A stretch of 64,000 nt of DNA from Ichthyophis bannanicus. Lineage: Eukaryota; Chordata; Amphibia; Gymnophiona; Ichthyophiidae. The first letter of the stretch is position 1. Each line of letters opens with the position of its first letter. The notes beneath the pieces were generated by a model. The model searched no databases. It saw only the letters and a list, made by a program, of their open reading frames with translations, and was not told the DNA's origin. Location: NCBI GenBank assembly GCA_033557465.1, contig CM066045.1, positions 136,979,596 to 137,043,595 on the forward strand, written 5' to 3'. The position numbers were made by a program, and so were the translations under genes. Positions 30,430-40,860 of this stretch are shown piece by piece.

Positions 30430-33400
30430 GTATTGGGGGAAGGAACGGGAAAGAACAAAGGAGGTTGGTTCATAGGAAGGAAAAATTAAAAGAGGGGAGG
30501 AGGGCTGAGTCCTATAGGAGGAAAGGAAACCGGACGAAATGGGGGAGGAGAGGAGGAAGACGAGGCTTTGGCGGAGGACTGGGCATTGAGAGAGGAGGCT
30601 GGAAACAGAAAGAGGATAAGAAACAAGAACGCATGATCGGAGGCGAGCAATGGTGGTGGTAAATCAGTAAAGCGATGTAACGTTCATATAACAGGATCGG
30701 CTTGAACGGTTGAGTATTTCTGAACCTTTTAAGTAGTCAGGACATTACTGAACCGATTTAAATAAAGCATGACAATAAGTATTTTTTTTTACTGTCTCTG
30801 ACATGCATCTTAAAAGTGTTGCAGAACAGAGTGGATATAATATGTAATCTAATTGCCCATGATCTTTCTGAAATATTTCTTAATAAGTAAACGGGGAATA
30901 GCTTTATTTTTAGAGTAGGAATTAATGATTTAAAATATTCTCCCTCCCAAGAGAATGTTGTTACGAATTTGGCTGGTGAAAGTAACATCTTGCCATACTG
31001 AGCCTGTTGATAGACGAATGTACCATTTTGTTGATTAATTGCTAGCAGTGATCAGCGACCTGCTTTTTCGTGAAATTAATGTGTTTGATTTTAGTATTTG
31101 GGAATTATAAGTAGTATTTACTGATGAGCTATTCCTTGTTTATAATCATCTATGTCTTGATTTGCAGGCAGGCCCAGTAATTAAGGTTAAAATTCCTAAG
31201 GATAAGGATGGTAAACCAAAGCTTTTTGCATTTGTGAATTTCAAACATGAAGAATCTGCCCCTTATGGAATGAATTTGCTTACTGGGATCAGACTTTTTG
31301 GAAGACCACTCAAAATTCAATTCAGATCAGGTATCCACAAAAATACAGAATGAGATTGACAGTGATGGAGAAAGAGGAGTGTGTTAACAAGGAAGTGTTT
31401 TCTAAGACATTCAGATCTTGTTGCAGTTTAATGAATTTTATTTTGGAGGTTGAAGCTGGAATTGTGTTGCTATGGAGAGACTGTCTTAACATATCCTTTT
31501 TTTTCTCCCATCTTGCATAGCAGCTGAGCCACCATAACAGCAGTGTTTAACTGGTCTTTTCCTGTATTTTTGGGAACAGTGGTAGGCTTAATAATAGAAA
31601 TACACTTCTTGTTGAAATACTTTACTCTTCATTATTTCATAAAGGTTTTTTTTAGCTTTTTTCTTTTTAATTTTGGTTTTCAGAGGCTGTTTGGTTGTAT
31701 GAGATATGTTTACATAGACGAGTTGTTGAGATGTACAATCATCTTGAGTTATAGGTCTTCCCACATAAGTTCAAATTCTACTCTGCCACTATCTATGCAC
31801 TTTTGGCAAGACAATGTGTCCCACTTTTAATTGGATGATAACATCACACCTTCAAGGTGTTAAACAAATCTTATAGGCATTCTTTCTATTGCCAGATATG
31901 AATATGTAGTATCAGTGTGGCTAGTGCTTCTTAAATATACTTGGATTTCCGTTTATTTGCACATCAATTGTCGTGAATGTAATTTGTTTTATAAAACTTA
32001 TTTTAATTATTTACTTTTTTTTTGTTTCACCCATACATAGCATGAATACATGCTCTTGGTATTTTGGTAGCAACTGGTATTATATGTGCATTTTATACAT
32101 TCTGGGACTTGTTTGTGACTGTGTGTTATTTTTTTTTAGGAATTAAAAACTGATTTTCATATTGATCAGTAAACATTCACCTTGTGTGTTTTTTTGGGAT
32201 GAAAGGCGAAATGGTAATACATAGGGTATGTTTACTATTCTGCGGTAGCAGCTTCTGTGCAATATCTGAGTCGCAGCCCCATTGAAATCAAGCACAATGG
32301 GGCCGTGGCTCCGATATTGCACGGAAGCTGCTACCGCAGAATAGTAAACATACCCTATAGTCTCAGTTTTCTTGTGAATGCTGTTTCAAAACTGTTTGGC
32401 TTTAGTAGTTTGACATAAGTCTTTTGGGTTAAAAAAAATGAAAACAAATTTTTTCCCCCATTCAGGAAGCAGTCATGCATCCCAGGATGGGAATAATCCA
32501 TCTTATTCACCACATGCAAGCGGTAGTGCAAGCCCAACTAACACACCACCAGCCACAATGAATAATAATAGGTGAGCACGTTTTCTTCATACATTGGTGA
32601 CCAATTAAATACATTCCATAACAATGGTGATTAGATCATTCAACTGTAGACCGTGAAAACCTAAGCCCATGTAAAACAAAAAAAAAGTTTTTTTAAATGG
32701 AACTCATCTGTCTCCAAAATTATTTTGTTTGTGTTTGTATCCTGCATCCCTTTTTAATAATGGTTTATGGACCTTTCCTCCAGGAACTTGTCCAAATCTT
32801 TTTTAAACCCAGCTACATTAACAGCCTTTACTACATCCTCTGGTAACAAATGCCAGAGTTTGATTACACGTTGAGTGAAAAAATATTTTCTTTTATTAGT
32901 CTTAAATAATTTACCCTGTAGCTTCATTACATGTCCCCTAGTCTTTCTATATTCTGATAACGGAAACAATCGATCTACGTCTACCCGTTCCATTCCGTTC
33001 ATTAATTTATAGACTTCTATCATATCTTCCCTCAGGTTAAAGAGCCCTAACCTTTTTAGCCTTTCTTCATAGGGGTATCCTTCCATCCCCTTTACCATTT
33101 TGGTGGCTCTTCTCTGAACCTTTTCTAATAACACTATATCCTTTTTAAGATACGGCGACCAGAATTGCACACAATATTCAAGGTGCGGTCTCACCATGGA
33201 ATGATATAGAGGCATTATAATATCCTTTGTTTTATTTTCCATTCCTTTCCTTATGATACCTAGCATTCTATTTGCTCTCTTGGCCGCCGCTGCACACTGG
33301 GCCGAGGGTTTTAACATGTTATCCACAATGACGCCTAAATCTTTTTCCTGGGTGGTGGTTCTTAATATGGAACCTTGCATCGTGTAAGCATAGTTTGGGT

Positions 33401-36400
33401 TGTTCTTCCCTAGGTGCATAACTTTGCACTTGTCCACATTAAATGTCATCTGCCATTTTGATGCCAAGTCTTCCAATTTTATCAAGATCCTCTTGAAATT
33501 TTCCACAATCCTCTTGGATTTTAACAACTTTAAATAGTTTTGTGTCATCTGCAAATTTGATAACCTCACTCGTTATTCCCTTTTCCAGGTCATTTATGAA
33601 TATGTCAAAAAGCAGCGGACCCAGCACAGATCCCTGAGGTACACCACTATTTACCTTTCTCCATTGGGAAAATTGGCCATTTAGCCCAACCCTCTGCTTT
33701 CTATCTTTTAACCAGTTCCTGATCCACAATAGTACACTGCTTCCTATTCCATGACTCTTTAGTTTTGCCAAAAGTCTCTGATGAGGGACCTTGTAAAGGC
33801 TTTCTGAAAGTCCAAATACACTATATCAACTGACTCACCTTTGTCTACTTGTTTATTCACACCTTCAAAAAAACATAACAGATTAGTAAGACAAGATCTT
33901 CCTTGTCTAAAGCCATGTTGGCTGTCTCCCATTAAGCCATGACTATCTACATGTTCAGCAATTTTGTTCTTTATGATGGTTTCTACCATTTTTCCCGGTA
34001 CTGACGTCAGGCTCACCAGTCTGTAGTTTCCCGGATCAGCCCTGGAACCCTTTTTAAAAACTGGTGTTACGTTCGCCATCCTCCATTCTTCAGGTATTAG
34101 AGATGATTGTAATGATAGCTCACAGATTACTAAGCAGGTCTGCAATCTCATATTTCAGTTCTTTCAACACCCTTGGATGTATATCATCCAGTCCAGGTGA
34201 TTTGCTACTCTTCAGTTTATCAAATAGTTGTAATACATCTTCCCGATGTATCAATATTTCCTTCAATTCTTCCGCACCTTTAAATACCACTTCAGTCATG
34301 GGTAACATCCCTACATCTTCCTCAGTAAAGACCGAAGCAAAGAATTCATTCAGTCTCTCCGCTGTCGCCTCTTAGTGCCCCTTTAACCCCTCTATCTAAT
34401 GGATTAACTGACTCACAGGGTTTTTGCTACGAAAGTACTTAGTCTTTATTATGCGTTTTTGCTTCCGCAGCAAGCTTCTTCTCAAATTCTCCCTTTGCCT
34501 GCCTTCTCAATGCCTTGCATTTAACTTGCCAGGTTTTGTCGTTTTGGCTCTTTTATCCATTTCCTGAAAGATGCTTTTTTTGGCAACAATAGCCTCTCTG
34601 ACCTCACCTTTAAACCATGCTGGCAGTTTTTTTTGGACTTCCTTCCACTTTTCTTAAAGCATGGAATACAACTTGTTGAAAAATACTATCTTGGAAGCCC
34701 AGACAACACCCAAGCTTGATGTAAGTCTTTAACCTTTGCAACTGCTCCTTTTAGTTTTTTCTTAACTGTTTTCCTCATTTTATCATAGTCTCCCTTTCAA
34801 AAGTTAAAAGGTAGTACTGTGGATTTCCTTACTATCCTTCCTCCACTATGATCACCATTGCCAAGTGGCCCCAACACCCTTATCTCTTGCTCCAGATCTG
34901 GCGTTCCACTAAGGACTAGGTCCAATATGGCTTCCCCTCTGGTTGGTTCATGAACCAGCTGCTCCAAGAAGCAGTCATTTATTTCATCTAGGAACTTTAT
35001 CTCCAGTCGATACCGGGGCAATTGAAATCACCCATTATTATTACTGTGCTGTAACCTTTTGTTAGCTTCTTTGATTTCTTTAAGCATTTCATCATCCATT
35101 TGTTCATTCTGGCCAGGCAGTCGATAGTACACCCCCACTGCCATCCCCTTTCCCCTTTTTACATGGAATGTCAATCCATAGAGATTCTACAGCAAATTTT
35201 GTTTCCGTGTCTGGCCCGTTATTTTGCATGTCCCTGTTTTTCTCACTTGCTGGAGATGTTTATCTTTTACAGTGAAGACGGATTGATTTTAGATGCCACT
35301 TTCACCTGCCCACCTACTATGCTGTCCCCGCCTGAATTTTGACTTGGCCGTCCCAGATTTGCACTGAAAATGGCCGTTTCTAAAATGTGCCTTCATGACG
35401 GATGTGTTAAAGTTACCGACTGTTGCACTTTCTATCTTTGGCCAGTGTTTCTGACAAGGAGCTGTTGCTGGAAGACCAGATGGAGTTCTGATTTCAGATC
35501 ATTTAAATCATGCAGCAATTTTGGAAAGATCAAAGGAGGCAGCAGTGAGGACTACTCTAATTGTGACCTTTTTATATTGATCAGAGTGGAGGAGTAGCCT
35601 AGTGGTTAAAACACTGGCTTGGTAACCAAGCAACCAGGGTTCGATTCCCACTAGCACTCCTTGTGGCCTTGGGCAAGTCACTTAACCCTCCATTGCCTTG
35701 GAAGAAAGGCCTAGCAATCTACTTCCGGTGACACTGCCAAGAAAACCCAGGAGCTTCTGGGTCGCTAGGAGTCAGGACTGACTCAAAGGCACACATTGCT
35801 TTTTAAGCACATGCAGGGGATCTTTTCATAATCTGAGATTAATGGTCTTTCCTGATGTTGCTTGATCTACTTAGAAAAGAAGGAAGGAGTCCCTGCTTTT
35901 GTATTCTGCATGCTCCAAATTGGGACCTTTTATTCTTTTGTGAAAGTGTATTGTATTATAAGCAGGCTTCGGCAGATTTTCTTGGAATCAAGGAGCATGC
36001 TTAAAAATACCAGAGTTTGAAGCTGAGACCTGGAATGCAGTGTCACCTCGCCGCCCCCTCCCTCCCCAAGCAGCACCACAGCTCTTTTTGTAGGGTCAGA
36101 TGTTCTGTGGGAAAAGAGAGTTTAATAAATCATTCTCTTAATGTGGCACTGCACAGTGCCAGCAGAAGGCAGCGACATGTTTCCTCCTGCCTCTCCCACC
36201 ACCCCTAGTGCGCCTGAGGCAAATCCTTTTTTTGTTCATGTACCATTATGATCTGGTTATATATGAAGCAAGAAGTCTGTTTTGCAGCCAAACACCCTGC
36301 TTTTACCCATTTTCACAATCCTAACCCCCCCTCAACCTTCACCTAGGAGTAGCCTAGTGGTTGGGGCAAGGTACTTCAGGCCGGAAGTTCGGGGGTTCAA

Positions 36401-38068
36401 ATCCCACTAGAGGACAGCAACCTTGGGCCGGAAGGACTGGGGTTTCTAGTCCCACAGGTGCTCCTTGTGGTTTTGGGCAAGCCACTTAACCCTCCATTGC
36501 CCATGTTCCCTGTAAGTATTAGTGTATGTGTCTCATATCCCCGTGTGTTAAATGTATCCCCCAATTGTGTTGTGACCGCTTTGATTGAAGGATAAGGCGG
36601 TATACAAAACTGTCTAAATAAATAAATAATCTCACTCTCTCTCATTGCCTAGTCTCTTATCTCTCTCATAGCCTTCACCATTCTTCTTGACTTGCTGTCT
36701 GCAGTTTCAATGAAAACTTCATGATTCTTATTTTCCATCAGGATCAGCTCTATGCAAGCAGCTTGAGCCTCAGTGGACAAAGTTCAGGATGCTTTTGTGG
36801 TTTCAAGTCCCATGAGACTTGAAAATGCAAGATGAACCTCAGCTTCCTATACCATGTGGCTTAAGCTGCTTGCAGAGCAGCATTTCCATTTTCACAATTT
36901 TCCTGCCCAATTGAGTGACCTTTTTACCAGGATATTGGGGAAAATTTTATAGCTATTGGCTGCTTTTATAGCTGCTTTGGTGAGAAGGCTGCAGAAAATG
37001 GAGTAAATTGAAGTAAGAAAGAGAGCTCCTTCTTGAAGAAAGAGTTGCTACCCTTGCCTGTATCTCATTGACCAGATTACAAGGCAGTACATTTAGAGTT
37101 GACCAGTGAGATAGCAGTATGGGAGTAAATTGGCTGGAATCTGGCAGTCAAAGTTGTGGGTGGCAGGGGGTGTGTGGTCACACCTGACAGACTGCCAGAC
37201 CAACCAATTGGGGAAATGAAGGGTGTGGCCAAGGGAGGGTTGGGGTTGTGTGTGTTTTTGTTTAACAACATTTGGGATGGAAATGTAAAGATCTGGAAAT
37301 ACTGTTGCAGAAGGCTATTGGCGGAGGAAAGTAAAAAGCATGGTATTTTCACTGCAGCACCAGCATGCACCACACCAAAAATATTCAGGGTGCATTAAAT
37401 CTTGGCGTGATAGTGCAATTTCAAGGTGCTGTAGTGACCTGGTGCCTGAGATTTGTCGAGCTCTGAAAGGATGAGAAGAGTCAACTAGAACACACTTAAC
37501 AACTAACAAGTTTCGTAATTGATAAACCTATTGCAAGTGTTCAAGATGTTTAGCTCTCCTCTGGGATAGGTAATTATGGATCTAGCTCTTCCCATCATTT
37601 TAGGAATTGCATTCGCAAATCCTGCTTGTCTTTATTTTTTGAAGTTTAGAAATGATTTCTAGTATTTTCTTGGATTTTGGATTGCGCCATTCCCTTTTTT
37701 AATGAGGACCCTATAGAGACGCTGACCCTTCCCCCCCCCCCTTTTTTTTCCCTTAGTTTATTTAATGAATGCTCTCCAATCTGAACAAGTGTTATGCTTG
37801 GATGGAATTTTGGAAAACTGATCAAATAAAAAAGGTGGATTTTTAATTTTTTTAATTTGTTTGGCAGATTTTGGTGAGCTATCAGATCTAATGGTGAAGA
37901 TTCAGATATGTTCATTATAAAAGAATGATGGCTTCATTTGTGTCTTGTTCCTTCTTCTTGATCAGGTTTGAAAGGACTTTGGATAACTTGACACCTCCTG
38001 CCTTCCCTTCCTCTCAGATGATGCAACTGTCTTTTTCCTCTCCTGATAATCTTCAGAGACAAGCAGTG
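30340..38068 (+). CDS. RBM7: RBM7, RNA-binding subunit of the NEXT complex (exons 1-4; 3' part not in window)
   Basis: Coding exons are 30340-30429, 31168-31330, 32466-32571 and 37966-38068. They join in frame to 462 bp (154 codons), against about 266 residues in mammalian RBM7. The start is ATG in gcgtgagccatggga, giving MGAAEADRTLFVGNLDP. One RRM spans about residues 8-86, with RNP2 LFVGNL (10-15) and RNP1 KLFAFVNF (48-55). It is followed by GSSHASQDGNN and, in exon 4, SPDNLQRQAV, both RBM7 signatures. All introns are GT-AG; lengths are 738, 1135 and 5394 bp, then over 25.9 kb. RBM7 binds U-rich RNA in the nucleus and, with ZCCHC8 and the helicase MTR4, directs promoter upstream transcripts and other short-lived RNAs to the exosome. 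The terminal exon (tail beginning after QAV) was not found before 64000. RBM11 is the main alternative but fits the linker sequence less well. Confidence 0.93.
30430..31167 (+). other. RBM7: RBM7 intron 1
   Basis: Short intron ending in tttgcag. Its first 230 bp are purine-rich. No repeat recognised. Confidence 0.85.
31168..31330 (+). CDS. RBM7: RBM7 coding exon 2
   Basis: Starts AGPVIKVKIPKDKDGKP and ends with the RRM C terminus PLKIQFRS. RNP1 is KLFAFVNF. The exon ends in phase 1 and is followed by gtatcc. Confidence 0.93.
31331..32465 (+). other. RBM7: RBM7 intron 2
   Basis: AT-rich intron containing one palindromic MITE (32221-32358). The acceptor is a T-rich tract followed by cattcag. 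Confidence 0.8.
32221..32358. mobile_element. Palindromic MITE in RBM7 intron 2
   Basis: Two arms of about 64 bp (32221-32284 and 32295-32358) are near-perfect inverted repeats beginning atagggtatgtttactattc, separated by about 10 bp. TA dinucleotides at both tips are compatible with a Tc1/mariner-type TA target duplication, but the superfamily is not proven. Confidence 0.75.
32466..32571 (+). CDS. RBM7: RBM7 coding exon 3
   Basis: Encodes GSSHASQDGNNPSYSPHASG and a Ser/Thr/Pro-rich linker ending NNN, with the Arg codon split across the next intron (ag|g). Donor gtgagc. Confidence 0.88.
32755..35345 (-). mobile_element. CR1 LINE in RBM7 intron 3
   Basis: The minus strand encodes part of the endonuclease (MGDFNCPGIDW region near 35010-35050, LVHEPTRGEAILDLVLSGTP in 35021-34797). 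Reverse transcriptase sequence follows (SKSPGLDDIHPRVLKELKYE, NYRLVSLTSVPGKMVE, SVDIVYLDFQKAF, SGVPQGSVLGPLL, KFADDTKLF with the catalytic ADD at 33543-33554) and then the C terminus (CVQFWSPYLKKDI, RRATKMVKGMEGY, LWHLLPEDVVKA, ending near 32754). It is broken into several frames. The 3' UTR is missing, and the element stops just after the ORF2 stop codon. The left boundary of the endonuclease near 35345 is uncertain. Confidence 0.85.
35346..35582. other. RBM7: Unassigned intronic sequence
   Basis: Lies between the CR1 and the next SINE inside RBM7 intron 3; nothing recognised. Confidence 0.4.
35583..35810 (+). mobile_element. tRNA-SINE with RTE/BovB-type tail
   Basis: A-box-like tagcctagtggttaa (35595-35609) and a perfect B box ggttcgattcc (35638-35648) form a tRNA-derived RNA polymerase III promoter. 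The body is cttgtggccttgggcaagtc. The 3' tail gggtcgctaggagtcaggac followed by tgactcaaaggcacac resembles the 3' ends of RTE/BovB LINEs (the gagtcggaatcgactcgacggca type). Lies in RBM7 intron 3. Confidence 0.8.
35811..36342. other. RBM7: Unassigned intronic sequence
   Basis: No gene or element recognised. Confidence 0.4.
36343..36630 (+). mobile_element. tRNA-SINE with L2-type tail
   Basis: ggagtagcctagtggttggg (A-box-like) and gggttcaaatcccac (B-box-like) are followed by the same body as 20303-20610. The tail is gaccgctttgattgaaggat, aaggcggtatacaaaac and aataaataaat. Confidence 0.85.
36631..37965. other. RBM7: Rest of RBM7 intron 3
   Basis: No coding sequence supported. Contains C- and T-tracts at about 37731-37751. 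The acceptor before exon 4 is ttcttcttgatcag. Confidence 0.6.
37966..38068 (+). CDS. RBM7: RBM7 coding exon 4
   Basis: Encodes FERTLDNLTPPAFPSSQMMQ and ends SPDNLQRQAV at a codon boundary, with donor gtttgt. The next exon should start with a Met-Asn-Ser type sequence but is not in view. Confidence 0.88.
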
Positions 38069-39084
38069 GTTTGTTTGAGTTTTGTATTTTTTTTACTTGT
38101 CTTGTGTTTAATAGTCTCAAATGGGCATTCCAGTAATGTATTTGTTAATTTTGTTATATTATAAATTGCCTTTCTAAAAAGTGGTCAAGGTAGGAAGCAA
38201 TGAATCTAAGCTGAAAATTTATAACTAATTTAAAACAGACTCTTAACAATAAATAGGTCATCGTAAAAAGCCCAGTGGGTCAGAAAAAAATAGAACAATG
38301 CAAAATTATAACAGAGTTGAAAAACTACTTTGAATAAAATAGAGAAAAGTAAGAAGAGACACAGCCTCCTTAAAGGCACCTTTTAAAAAGCCAGATTTAA
38401 ATCATGTGCCTGATTTATCAATTTTTTTTCCAGTTGAGCTTCCCATCTTGTACAAAATGTGGAAGCTACACTGGGGAAGGGTCAGTACCATGTAGAAAAT
38501 TTCTAGTTCAGTTCTCAGACTGACTTCCTTAGCTCAGCAGTGGCTGGGGATGTTGTGAAGGCAGTGGTTATAGGGAAAAGATGTAACTCCGTGGCAGTTG
38601 TAAGATTGTGGAGAGAGCCAAGCTACATGGGCCCCCTGATCCAGAGTGATAGCAGCAATGACCCAGCTGCGTATGTTGAGGGACGGAAGGTGAGATAGTG
38701 TGATTGAAGGCTCTTGGCACCAGATTCCGGCTTGGTCAGAGGCAGGTTGTAAAGAACAGGAGAGGACTGCTGAGCCATAAAAGAGAAACAAGTCATCTCC
38801 ACTTATCTCAAGAGACTACCAATCTTAAACTCCCTTAATACAGTAGAGGAGGGTTCAAATCCTGCTACTTCTACTAACACTTTGGGGTGGTTAACTGTTG
38901 TGTGAGCTAGCATGTGCTGTTAATATACAGCCACAACACTTAGTATGCACACACTAAGATTTCCTGTGCATTTGTGGGGCGTAGTTCTACAAAGTAGAGT
39001 ACATGCATATGTTATAGAAAAGGGGCATACAGACATGCTTTGACCTAGCTGCAGCAGTTACACTTGCCCTAGAACAGACATAAG
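38069..39084. other. RBM7: Start of RBM7 intron 4
   Basis: No gene recognised and no RBM7-like terminal exon in frame. Separates exon 4 from the DIRS element. Confidence 0.5.
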
Positions 39085-39989
39085 TATCCTTCCAGATCAT
39101 CCTGCTAGACCAGTCTAGATAAGTGGGTTGTATCCCCCTGCCAGCAGATGTTGGGAGACAAAGAAAGTGCCAGAAGCTTTGATGACTCATACCTGGCATA
39201 CATAGTGAATCCCCTAGGGGCTGCCTTCAGTATTTCTGTCTCCAGCATATGATTTTTTTTCCCTTTCTCCTGGCTTTTCACTCTGAGCGTGTGGGACCAG
39301 CAGATTTTTGGACCAGTGGACGTCTCCAGTGTTCACTGGAGGTGCCACCCCTCGGAGTACCCACACATTTTTTTAGGTGGAGCACCTGCTCAAGAGGATC
39401 AGTGTTGCTCCCTTCCAAACAGGGGCAAGCTTCTGGTCACAAGGAGCTTGAGTTGTCAGGGGGACCAGTCTTCGGTGGCTCTGGTTTATCAGTAATTAAC
39501 TTTGTTATTTTCTAAGTATGTAAATTATAGGTAGAAACCTCTGACTCTAGCGTTCGCCGGTGCAGAGCTCTGGCTGTTAGAGGATCGCAATGAGTCTCTA
39601 TCTCCTCCCCCGGCAGGCACAGCTTGCCTGCTCCTTGGGGGAAGAGGTTGCCACCATCGTTCTCGGCTCCGTCCAACCCATCTGCCCTGCATTGGGACTT
39701 GCTGCTTCCTCCTCTTCTGCCATGGGATTGTACCGGCATCTGGCATCTCTTGTGACGCTCACCCCACCTTCCGCACTGCTCCTTTATGTTGACTGCCTTG
39801 CCGTCAGTATTGTATTCTTTTGCTTCAGTGGGAACACTTTAGCTGTCGCGTCGGCTCTTTGCAGCTGCTTCAGCATAGACCCTTCGGCCTGCCTCTCTGC
39901 ACTGAGTCATGCTGCTAGCAGTGGCCATTTTAAAGTGGGTTCCTGCCTTCTGCAACTGATTTTTGCCATTTCAGACAGGGGTTCACATT

Positions 39990-40612
39990 AATACATCAAG
40001 CGCGGTTCGATCCAAAGGGGGCATGCTTCCTCACTCCCCCATTGCTAAGCTTGCAGACATAAGTGCAGATACCTAGTGGATCGGCTATGCGCTTCCTGTG
40101 CTTCAGACCCAGATGAAATCTCTGCGGCCGGCTCGGGATGCGCCACTCCACACCCCCCCCAGCATCGGCTTGGGATATGCCAACAGAATTAATTCAGCCT
40201 TCCGCCTCTCACCTTGATACCAATCAAGACAGTCAGACAGGGGCAGTGGTACCTATAGGGGTTCCCCTCCCCCGTCTCCTCCCCCATCAGCACCTCACAG
40301 AGGATCTAGGGGACAGACCAGTTTCGGAGCCTCTTTTGGAACCTAGGAGCTTTCGAAAAGTGAGCCAGTACCATCCCAGGCTGTTACCCCAGACATTGTT
40401 TCACAAGGCACATGCCTCACGCAAGCAAACAAGGGTCTAAGGCTATAGACCACTCATCATAGTTAGTGTCGGGTTGTGGGGGAAGGGGATTCCTCTCCTC
40501 TGGATGATCCTGATCATGGGTCAGCAGAGACTAGCTTGGGTAGCGCATCAGACCATGAGGATGGGGAGTATTCACCACAAGAGTGTTTAGAGGAGGACCA
40601 TGACTCCTTAGA
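39990..40612 (+). pseudogene. DIRS gag-like region, 5' half
   Basis: Proline- and serine-rich degenerate coding sequence ending in an acidic stretch (ECLEEDHDSLDLF). It resumes as FLHRDELPELIAQIIEAL at 45142 on the far side of the L2 insertion. Stops are present. The role (capsid-like) is inferred from position. Confidence 0.5.
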
Positions 40613-40860
40613 TTTATTTTATTTATTTATTTAACAGTATTTCTAAACCGCCTTATCTTAATAATCAAGGTGGTATCACAGCAAACAATCAGGTCAAGTG
40701 AGTGTGTTATACATGCAGTGGGGGAAATTGAGTGTGTGTTGTGTTGTGTGCTAGATTGGTGTGAGCTATTTACAGAGTGGGCTATATACAGTGGTGCAAA
40801 AACAAGTTCCATGCATACATTGGTTAGGCGGGATCATGTGCTGTTGTTCATTCTCTGAAG

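Noticed and set aside
30465..30662. Open frame in RBM7 intron 1
   Set aside because: Low-complexity Gly/Arg/Lys-rich translation of purine-rich intron sequence directly after a good splice donor.
35595..35648. Possible tRNA gene with A and B boxes
   Set aside because: The sequence continues into a SINE body and LINE-like tail, and related copies occur elsewhere in the window. No mature tRNA cloverleaf was evident.
38069..39084. Terminal exon of RBM7
   Set aside because: No frame with an acceptor site and RBM7-like serine/arginine/tyrosine-rich tail was found here or further right in the window.
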